64,000 bases of DNA from Clavelina lepadiformis. Its lineage: Eukaryota; Chordata; Ascidiacea; Aplousobranchia; Clavelinidae. This document shows positions 53,957-64,000 of the stretch, piece by piece (within the stretch, counting starts at the first letter, position 1; each line of letters opens with the position of its first letter). Position numbers and translations under genes: made by a program. The notes below the pieces were generated by a model, which searched no databases, was not told the DNA's origin, and saw only the letters and a list, made by a program, of their open reading frames with translations. The stretch lies in the NCBI RefSeq assembly GCF_947623445.1, contig NC_135243.1, positions 8,744,501 to 8,808,500 of the forward strand, read 5' to 3'.

Positions 53957-56900
53957 GTATTTTTAATTAAAACTATGACCTATGTATGGTTCACGGCAAA
54001 TGCCGTGATCCGTTCAAAAGTTGACCCAGGCCGGTGTTCTCATCGGCTTAACTGCCTCTAACGTTAACTTTAACGGCTTTGCCGTTTGAAATTAATCTCT
54101 AATTTGTAACGCACAATCTTAAACTAACTAACCTTATTTCGCACTTCTGACTAAATGCTTTCTGCTTCAGGGAAACGGCTTCCCTCGGTACACGAGTGCG
54201 CAATGTTATCGTTCACCGAGCGTGTGGTATTGGCCAGCAGACAAGGTCTGTGGCCTATTTTCATTCAATTCAAATGTTTTCTTGCACCAAATAACACCGG
54301 TCATTGGTCTAGTATAGAACACACGGACAAAGTTTAAATATATTTTAATAAAAACATTATGAACAAGGCAAAAAGTTTCCGGTTCTATGAAAGTCTTGTA
54401 CGCAAGTTAGAAGTCTTGCGGCAACAATATACTTTGTGGTTGTAGAAGCTCACAAGTTTGCATGAAATAATGGAAATGTTGTTTTTTAAGGTAAGTCATG
54501 AAAAATAAAGAAGCTTCCCAAACTATAAGGCAGAGAAGACGCAGATCCATTTTACTTAAAAGAATTGCAAATCGAGAATTTTCCAACAACTGACACTTCA
54601 ATGTTTATAAACCGTTTTGGCTTCTTGATTCGTCTTAAATGTTGCTTGATTTCATGTTTCTTAACTTCGTGACAAACATAGTCGAAGCTCACCGCCTTTC
54701 TTGACCATGGACTGTAAACAGGTATCATGCTGCTTGCAGAATCACAATCAAATATCAATCAGCAGAACACAATCCATTCTGTTGCTATGCGGATCCTTTT
54801 GCTGCTTGCCGCTAGATGACGCTGTGGAAACGGATAAACCACCCTTTTGGTGAAGTCTGGAACACAATGAGACACGATTAATAAAATAATCTGCATTGAG
54901 CTCGTTATGGAGATTGCGGCAAAGGAAAAGTGATACCAAAATAGTTTTCTGCGCCGGTTTCGACGAGTTTTCAAAAGTCATTTTTAATACTGCCGCTGGT
55001 GTAACTTAAACGTGTTAAGATTAGGTAAAAGGATAGTTATCTGTAACAATTATATGTTGATGAATTTGGAGAGATATAAATTTTAGATCTACCACATGAG
55101 ACTAAAATTTAACCCCAAGCAAACATTGTTATGGAAAATTTTGTACTTGGAAATTTTTTGGGATTATGACGTAACGACTGTGTTAAACGTAATTGACGTG
55201 TTCGTTAAAATCAGCCTGTTTACAATGTGATATATTGAAATGGACATAACCGAGTCGAAACACTGATTGTTAAATAATCGTAAAAGTGTAAACTAGATTT
55301 TTATTCTTATGAATTACTATAATTATCGTTACTCGTTCAGTAATTAGACATATAACACGATATACTTATTGGATAATAACTCAACCGAGACGGCGCCTTA
55401 ATTTTTTAATGCACTTTATGCAAATATATTTTTACCCTGATATACTAAGTTCACCTAAACAGAAGTTCATCGTTCTTGAGGTCAATACATGGAACATAAC
55501 CAAGATAGGATCAAAACATATAGTGTTGGCATATAGTTCCAAGTGTATACCAATTTAATGACTCAAAGTTTGTTCTATATTATTCAATTTCTGCAGCATC
55601 ACGTTTTATTTCTGAGGCATTTGATCTGATTTCTGTGTTTGCCTAATTGAAATTTTGGTTTCCCGAAATTGCTCATTTAAATGTTCAGGATTTAAACTTA
55701 AATAATGAAGCATTACAGTACTTTCCGTAGGGAGTTACGCGATATGTGAGTGACCTTTCCTAATTACTTGGCTGGTCAGTCGGTCATTCGTCTTTTCGGT
55801 CGATTTAAGGGTCACTTGTTTTAAGTAAAACGTCTGAAAAAATGCAGCCAAGAAGAATACGCGAAAACGCATTTAACGCTTTTCCTTAACAACTTGTCAC
55901 GTTCATCTGATTGACCGTTCATAATTAATTATAAGCGCTTATGTCAATGTGAAAGATTTGCCGTGTGATGAAGGAACATTATTTAGAAACGTTTACTTGA
56001 AAGGTTTATCACGATTCTTATCCAAAACCCAGGCAAAATTATCGCATTACTTTAACACAAATTATAGGCTAGTTTTGAGCTTTATTTTACGGTGCATTAA
56101 ACTAAACTTACTTGAGTATACTGTTTTTTAGATGAATTATCGCATCGCTGGAGTACCTTGGTATGCAGTATCTCGTGCACAAAAGCCACACGACGTATGC
56201 AGTTCCGATAACAGAGAGAATTCCAATCGCGTACAAAACTGTAATCAACAATTTAATCGTCATTAGGGCGTTACAGCTTTAGTTAAGTATGCCATACGCT
56301 AACGAGTGTAAGTTGTGTAACTCCGTCAGTTTAAAAAAACACATACCTGTATACCTAAAACTATGGCAAAATACCATTTGAAAAAATGAAATAAACACAA
56401 TCAAATTAAAATTGCAAACAAACGTCATACCAATGACGCATGTACGCACTTGTATTTCTAAGTGTCAAGACACACGATTATGAACGTGCGATGTGACTAA
56501 CGTTACTTACACTAAACGACAAACAGAAATCAGCTTTCAATCATGAATTTTTGGTTAAATTTGTTATTGTACAAGGCGTGGCACCTTTTCGGAATTGCGT
56601 CAATTTGAACTTAAATATTTTGATAGGTGATGAAGTATTGAATTATTAGCTATAAATGGGATTCGGAACGAAAGAACTTAACCTTTTTGTTTAGGTTTTA
56701 CACTCTTGTTCGTTCCTGAGAGTTTGTGTTGGTATGGTATATGCTGCCAGTTGATCAGAAATTAAAACTGATGCAAACGCAATCTGTCATTCGTTGTAAG
56801 AAAGATCTGTAAGACGCCCTGAAGGTTTAACCTTATTCGTGTTTACAATAACGTGAAGAGACCAAAGCACTTTTTTAATTAATCTTGCTTAACTTTTCTG

Positions 56901-59900
56901 TCAAGTCTAAAGAATTTTACAAAATGGCCGATTATAAAGATAAGAAATGGCGCTAAAATATACATTCGATCTTAAAATTCGACCTATTTCAGTTGTTTTA
57001 AACTCGAGCACTTATCGCAGATAAAGAATTATTTACTTGTAGGAAATATATGTCGCAAATATAAACGAAAAACCGACAAAAAATGTTTGCGACCACTTTA
57101 CGCAAACAAATTAAAGAGATTTGTTCTGGCATGCTGTTGTCCAACGCAACTCGTTTCCGGACTTTTCGACTCAATAAAAAACGATCTAATACTGTGACAG
57201 CCAACCAAATTCTTCGCTCGCTTTAAAACAAAACATGCCGCCAACGCGGATATTTGTCAAAGTGTAAGTTTGAATGATTTTGATGATCACCTTACTCAAG
57301 CACTTCAAGTCAAGACGATTTCATAGGATTTGTAAAAAAAATCGGATTCAGTTTGTTGCTGTAATTGCTTATACATGCATAAGAAAAAAGTTGACGATTT
57401 TGAACAAAATCGCTCTATTTCCTGATTTTTGAAACAGAAGCCCACCCACAACGTGGTAACAGAAAATTGCAAAGGGGCAAAGGATTTTGTTTTATCTAGG
57501 ATTTTGTTTCACCAGCTGTCGGTAAATCTTGAGATTTACGAAAAAAGCTTGTTTCGCTGCATACTGTGATAATTTTGATTTTCTTTCTTATTTTATATGT
57601 TAAAATGCTTTAATTTCCCTTTTAAACTATAGGAACGAACTTCATAATTTTGTCGAAAACTTAGGACGGATTCCAAAGCCTAATATAAGGGGATTTCCAG
57701 CAGTCTACTCAACTGTGCTGAGAAAATTTAAACACAGTAGTAATTTTCAACTGTGCCTCATAATCCTATACGCGTTAACTGAAGTGGTCGTGTGGGAATA
57801 TTTGAGTCAAACAGAAACGTCTTTCATATCACCGGGTTCCGTATTCTTACACTGTATACATTTCTATGAAACCCAGCGCACATCATGCTACGGACCCGTC
57901 TGAACTTCTTTAACTCTCGTAAACAAGGAAACTGTTCTCGCAAATGACCAGGTTGTTTTGATTTAACTGGACATTGAAGAGTGATATTATGTAAACAATA
58001 ATTTCCACGGTTATATTTTTCACTGTTTTCGATATATCGTCTCAAATTAAAAATTTTGGTTTCGCAAAATGTACCTAACGTTTTCAAGAAAAAGTGATCA
58101 AAGCAAAAACTGAGCAAGATATACATATAGCGTTCAAATACTTTTCATTATAACGCTTGATAGAACCAGTGCGCAGAAAAAAACATTTGTCACAGTGGAT
58201 TTTCTACACTTCTATGGGTTGGCCAGTTCGAAAATACTTAATGTTTTGGACTGGCGGTCATTCTCTGATACTTGCAGTCTCTTTTAATAAAGTATAACAT
58301 TGTAAAGTACAGTAGGAGTTGTTGTTTATGCAATAATTTCTCGGTAATGGAAAATAATATGGGCAAGCAAACAGATCGTACATCGATATCTCACCATTCG
58401 TAATTTACGCTCACGCTTAAGCTTGGCTTCGTAATTTAACATTATTGACGTTGTCGTTGACGACGACGTAGCTTTTGATTTGAGTTATAAACACGTGCCT
58501 TCCAAGTAACCGGAAAATGCTATGGCCAGTCGTTGTAGCCGGATATATGAATGAAGGAAAATTGCTACAGTTGTTCATAGCCACAGATAACGAGGTAACC
58601 TGAAGCCCGAATCTGGCACTTAAAAGAAAATATTTCCCGTCTAATCAATAGTTTTACCCCGTCATCTGTTCGTGAAGGTCTAATGAGAACAAACTGACCG
58701 TATAGGGCATAGGCAAACGCAACAACCAACCGTGGGCAAATCTAAATTCACTTTTAAAATCAAATATCAACGGCACCGTGAGTTATGCTAAAACGCACCT
58801 GTTAGTGGACCGAAAAGTTAAGTATAGTTTACTAAACCTATTTTTTTCCGCAGTGAGATACAAACACGTATACGAGACAATATACTGTAATTGGCTACTT
58901 ACGCATTGCTCCCGTGGGAAGGGTTGACACGTAATCATCAACACCTTGGCTGGCGTTGTTATTTATGTTCCCTTCTGCAGATCTTATACTTTCCATTTCA
59001 TACAGATTTGCAATTTTCCGGTCTGTTTACAATTACAAGCCTAGCTGTAAAGCATAATGTAATGTTACTGTATCCAGTTTGTCGCTGCATATCACGGTTA
59101 AAACAAAAAATCACAATGTACAGCATCTCAATATCAGCTACAGACAGTCCACGGTATCAATATCGTACATGTTATGTTAACGCACGGCCTATATCGTTAA
59201 GACTGTGATTACGATCAAATTGCTACGACCTTTATAACCGGAGCAAATGATTAGTTTCCAATACTTTCATCTGCCCACGCCTGTGCACGCTTATCACTGA
59301 AATGCAGCTCATTTACGGTACAACTTCTGTGTCAGTCGCAATTGTCTGCGGCACAAACCGAAGTTGCGGTCGGCAGACAATTGTTAGATGTTTTCGCTCT
59401 TCCAGCGTTTTTCTCTACCCAAGTCACAGCGACCATGTGATCAATACACGTTTGCTGGGCTGTTGTAAATATTTCCTGTCCTTGCGTATAAATCAACCCG
59501 CTTATGTTAGGCAGTCGAGCGTGTTTAATGCCCTAAACGGAACTTGCATCGATGCGCCTGCAGTTACAATCTTAAATAATATTAAACTAGTTCTAACGAA
59601 TTTTAAAGCATTTCACAGTTTGTTCATGTGACTATGAGTTTGGAATAGAAGCAGTGAACAAACAGCTCACACTTATATCTGAATCTTGTCTGCTAAACGA
59701 TCGCAATCTGCCCAGCGTATGTCTCAGTTTTGCTGTTGTTGTGGCGCAGTCTATAAACACAAACAAAGCGCTTGCAGAGAAAAGCAAAACAAGCTTGCGG
59801 AACTGATTAACGTACGCGTCGCTGTTTTTGCAATTCGTTTCTCGATTCCTGTTTACTACGGTATCAGGAAGGTTTGCCACAATGAAAGCAATGCAACCGC

Positions 59901-62694
59901 CAATACCAGGAATACAAAGGATACTGTTATTAAGGGTAAAAAACTGTAGGCTGCTCTGTTGACAAAAGACCCCTTGCTAGCTTTCCTGCCGAGGGCGATG
60001 CAAAAGCCGCACGCGAGTGCGAAAAGTTCTGATTCATTTGACGTCTACATTAAGAAGGCGTTATATTCCAGTGGTAGCACTCGACTGAACTGGTTGAAAG
60101 TTGCTTGTATGGATACATGGCTAATACTGTCTAATATCGATGCCGCATATTGACAACATGCGAAGCGTTCAAAACCGCCTATCCTATTTTGTAACAATTT
60201 TTCGTCGATCTTTTTGAGTTGTTTAACCATTCATACCGACTTTATTTAAACTGTTTAATTTTTGCTCAGTAACTATACTGTACCAACTGCGTTTGACCGA
60301 GATTCGCCAATTACATTTGATCCATTTCTGTGATACGTGGTCGACCTCTTTTGTTTAATATGTAAACTCCCCAACCATAAGACATAAAACACTTAATCTC
60401 TTGCAAAAAACACCCATGTTTACATAAAATATTAAAAGGTTGTAAGCATACTAAAAACACAAAAACTGTATTGAATAGGTAAACAATGCAATACAGCAGG
60501 AAATCTATTGATGCTTTCAAACGGATAACGGAAACGCAAAACCTAAATTTTCTAAAAAAAACGCAGTCACTTAAGCTGTCACATATCGTGACTCAGTTGA
60601 GTACTTGTCGCGGTTTAATGAAACTTTGAATTCAAAATCGAATAAGTGTTTTGACTTTGTCATTTTGGCATCAAAAATCGTTTTTGGTTGTTTGTTTGTA
60701 GAAGCTTCCCAAGTTTTCTTATGCCAGTGAGCCAATCACCTCATGAAGTGGCAACAATGTAGCCTGCTTGACTGACGACTAAACCGCAAACTACCCAACA
60801 AGTTACTAAAAATATAGGTAAATCATTTAAACTGCGTTGTTCCAGCTGTTTAATTTATTTCCGTAGCCCTGGAATGCCGCCTTCAAGATTTAGAAACTCC
60901 TATTCATTAAATTGGTTTTGCATTTTAACTGCAGTAATGAAAAGATATGGCTGATATTGTCAGACAATTCAATGTCTACAATGTACGTCATTAACTTGAA
61001 AGATGGGGCTAGATCACATGCGTTTTGCAAAACAATGTTCTGTACACAATATCAGCAAATATTGCATTTGATTGATTTCAATAATGTCCCACCAGTTTGT
61101 TTCACTTTCTTTTCATTGATTGCATCAAGCAGAACTTACAGCGTACTTACCAGATCGAACAAGATAACCTTTTGCTGACTATTACAATGAAAACTTGTTT
61201 CATAATGATGATACTGACATGATAAATCGTTCATTTCGACTACAAAATGTTACGCCGTAAACATTCACCAGGTCAGTTTATATTGCAGAGAAAAGAGTGC
61301 GTTTAGAAAAGCTTTTGAATCTGCTTTGTGTGATTGCAGCAAAACACGTAGAATTCTGTACATTAGCTGCGTTGTGTGCTGGGCTGCTGTTTCAACTTAC
61401 AGTTCGTGGCTGTCAGCTTTAATCACCTACTGGCTACAACATGTATTTGCTTGTTCACTGTTCAATTAGTCAAAAAGTGGAAGTCTTGCAAGCAATCGTT
61501 AGCTCCATTATATCAAAAGGAGAGAATACATTCAGCGATCGTTGACATATTTTTCCTTGCGTGTCGTTTGTAATCGATTGTCAAATACCGATGCTGCAAA
61601 ATCGAGTGCAAACTAGCCGCTGTTACTTCGGTTTAATTACTTTCAACAACTACGTGATCTTTGCGGGATATTTGATGGCGGAATATTATTTTCTTTTACC
61701 TCGACTTGACGTTGTGCTGCCAAAATTAATCGTAATTTTAAATCGTTCATTTGCGGTCTGTTTTCTGCCATTAGACTTGGCAATGTTTACTTGTACAAAA
61801 CTTCAAGAAAGATTTCGGTGCTCTGACGTTACGAAGACAGACAGGAAGTTTTGTTTACTCCGTGCTGTAACGTGTAATATACAGTATTTGTGGTACTTTG
61901 CGATTCACGATCTATTTCCATGTCTAGTTTTATCAAAGTAATATGTTGTTTCTATCTTCAAATACAAATGTAGGAAACTACTTTGTAACATTTTGTGTCC
62001 ACAATCATGGCATGAGGTGGCCATTCGCAAGGAATAACTTTCATCCATTATTTTATCAAACATAATCATACTCAAATATTCGTGATGGTATTAACATGTT
62101 TTCTCCAAGTTTATTTATGGTGTATGCAGATACATGGTATTCTTTCCGTCATTCGTTTTCGTAGAATCGGCCTATAGCGCAAACCGACACAGCCAGAAAA
62201 CATCATTCGACCCTTGGACTTGTCGAAATTGGACATGAGATAAGCAGACAACTTAATCGAAGGTAGTAAACCGTCGTAAAACCCCGAGGCGATCTATTGG
62301 CCCTCGCGGAAACAAAACCACAAAATCTCAGCCGCATAGGTTGTGTTTTAATCGTTCTTTTATGTATCATCTTGAACTTACAAAGGAAGTAAAATTCAAG
62401 TCTCGCCTTAGGTGAAGTGAACTTTGATCAGCCGCTGACGAAAATTATAAAGGGGACTTAGAAAGGTGGGGCAAGGTCATGCCGACGTAAAATTGTTAAT
62501 AATCACTCTTCAATTTAAACACTTCAATTAACTGTTACCCGTAACGTGCGGTTAAGTATGTAAATCTATAGCTTTTCGGATTACTTTAGTAAATGATGCT
62601 ATTTCAACTATATTGTGCCTGTACATCTAAAACATACGGTTTTGCGTTACAAGTTATATGTTGAAAATATCAGCTGTCAAGGAAAGGCACGTAT

Positions 62695-62696
<2 letters not shown>
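53957..62696. other. Long intergenic region with unproven exon-like stretches
   Basis: No complete gene was assembled. The best candidate exon is on the minus strand at 58996-58903. It begins with ATG, encodes a polar 31-residue segment (MESIRSAEGN..., ending at TGAM) and stops at a perfect GTAAGT donor. At 54750-54552 (minus) is a Lys/Arg-rich coding-like frame containing KKHEIKQHLRRIKK. Other frames of about 100 codons (57824-58126, 59302-59631, 61561-61941) have no domain or splice evidence. Some may be parts of genes with long introns or of genes outside the window. Confidence 0.35.
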
Positions 62697-62747
<51 letters not shown>

Positions 62748-62760
62748 CATGTGTGTGTGT
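62697..62760. repeat. (GT)n microsatellite
   Basis: A run of GT repeats, interrupted once by ATACAT near 62745. Confidence 0.97.
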
Positions 62761-64000
62761 CCAAATACATGATTTCAGGTTGATTTAGGTTATCGACCCA
62801 AATTGCAGGATATACATGACAGAAACGTCAAGAAATGTAATCTTGAAAGAAGAACATCCGGAAACCTTGCCTATTTAATAAAATATATTAAACCATCTTG
62901 TCGTAAAGACCCACCGCAGATAAATTACCATGGTGCAAAATGTAATTTTCTTCGCACTTACGTAGATTTCTCCATCAGTATATGTTGGGAATCATTTTGT
63001 TGCACTGCTTTCTGAGTACTGAAAATTCAGTGTTACAGATGAAAATATTATGAAGTTATTGAATTTGGAGCCATAACGATAAACATTAATATTTACAACC
63101 TTATAAGCAGATAATGTTTTTGTTTTTTATGATTTACGTTCAAGAAACATGTCATACCGCACACGCCCGATACCGATTCTTGACAAGCACTTTATTAAAC
63201 CATAAATGATAAGCAGAAGTTTGAAGTGTTTCATAAACGCAAAGTATACCTTACAGCAACTTCCACTGCTTTCACAAAATAAACCCAACCGATTAGTCAT
63301 ACATTTGTCCATTGCTTTGCGGCAATGTAGTATACTACAAACTACAAGTTTCAGTGCCTTTCACCAAAACAAAAACCCATAACAGCATATTAGCGTTCAC
63401 AACAATCATATGGTGGAATGGTTTAAAGCATATAATGGTACATTTCTCCTGCGGAAATACGCATATAAAGCACCTTATCATGTTCGTAATACGGACTTCT
63501 TTTACTGTTTGGGATATACAAAGTATAGGGCTCCGCAGGCATTATTGTGATTAATGTGAAAAATATATGTGGATTGTCAGGGTTAGTTGTAAAAAACTAT
63601 AGTTAAAACTAGAGCTAAACTTCTACAGTTTTACGGCATGAAGATCTGACCAACACTACAATACCTTGAGGTAGCTAGGAATATAAATACAACACGCCGC
63701 TTACATGCAGTATACTATCAAAGACATTCCTTTAGAAAAAGGCAGAAAAATAACATCGAAATACTGTCGAAAGTCTTCATGCTATCATAACTTACATCAA
63801 GCATATTGACTGACTGGCCATGACTTATTTCGACCTGACGAAACAAGCCAATGCTTGTAATTAATAACAAAAAAATCAGTGAACCTTTTAAGGTGCTATC
63901 TTTTCATTTTTGAGTCAAAAGCATTAATTTACATAACCCTTATCAAAATCTACTATAGAAGCCAATAAGGTGAGTGCAAACTGTCGTTTGCAAGTAGTTT
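62761..64000. other. Right edge, possible isolated exon
   Basis: After TTGCAG at 62808 the plus strand reads as a basic, Cys-containing segment (NVKKCNLERRTSGNLAY... to AKCNFLRTY) and meets a TAC/GTAGAT donor-like site near 62960. It could be an exon of a gene running past the window. On the minus strand, 63312-63250 starts with ATG, carries four Cys and reaches AAG/GTATAC. Neither could be linked to further exons. Confidence 0.3.

Noticed and set aside
53763..54061. Overlapping frames of 67 and 96 codons
   Set aside because: They run through the MITE at 53711-53948.
59302..59631. 109-codon ATG-started frame
   Set aside because: No domain, signal or splice support, and a short inverted repeat (GCAATTGTCTGC...GCAGACAATTG) lies inside. 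A chance frame is more likely.
61561..61941. 126-codon frame with hydrophobic segments
   Set aside because: Starts with GTG, has no recognisable family and no splice partner. Kept only as intergenic.

Overview
The window is animal (metazoan) nuclear DNA. It is AT-rich, has spliced genes with short GT-AG introns, and carries many small DNA-transposon relics. The compact introns, the acceptor-like AGs a few bases before several start codons and the divergence of the conserved proteins suggest an invertebrate deuterostome, most likely a tunicate. That is an inference; nothing in the sequence proves the species. No rRNA, tRNA, CRISPR array or bacterial operon was seen.

Region 1 (about 0.95-12.2 kb) is a tandem duplication of a unit of about 5.6 kb. 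Each copy carries three different genes in the same order and orientation. All six genes encode secreted, cysteine-rich proteins with one architecture: a signal peptide, a 6-Cys module in exon 1, a phase-1 intron, and a 12-Cys module in exon 2. A seventh member lies alone on the minus strand at 31.6-32.3 kb. I do not recognise this 18-Cys family, and it is the best candidate here for something undescribed.

Region 2 (12.2-18.3 kb) is a transposon graveyard: two hAT-like elements with 8-bp target duplications, a fold-back element and a decayed hAT transposase.

Region 3 (18.35-28.36 kb) holds a complete 22-exon gene for a SECIS-binding protein 2-like protein (SECISBP2/SECISBP2L), which acts in selenocysteine insertion.

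Region 4 (28.4-41.1 kb) is mostly intergenic. It contains the seventh Cys-rich gene, a LINE reverse-transcriptase remnant, an inverted pair of a DNA element and a hAT 5-prime fragment.

Region 5 (41.1-43.0 kb) carries two intronless tandem paralogues of WRN-type DEDDy 3'-5' exonucleases. Region 6 (44.6-51.05 kb) is a complete 18-exon cullin-2 gene with its neddylation lysine and a last coding exon of only 13 bases. Tail to tail with it, on the minus strand at 51.56-52.36 kb, is a three-exon LU-domain (Ly6/uPAR, three-finger) secreted protein gene whose exons are too short to show as long ORFs.

Region 7 (52.4-64 kb) holds another hAT-type MITE, a GT microsatellite and a few unproven exon-like stretches, with no gene I can assemble. 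The conserved genes are unrelated housekeeping functions (selenoprotein synthesis, nucleic-acid processing, ubiquitination). The cysteine-rich cluster and its duplication are the lineage-specific part.
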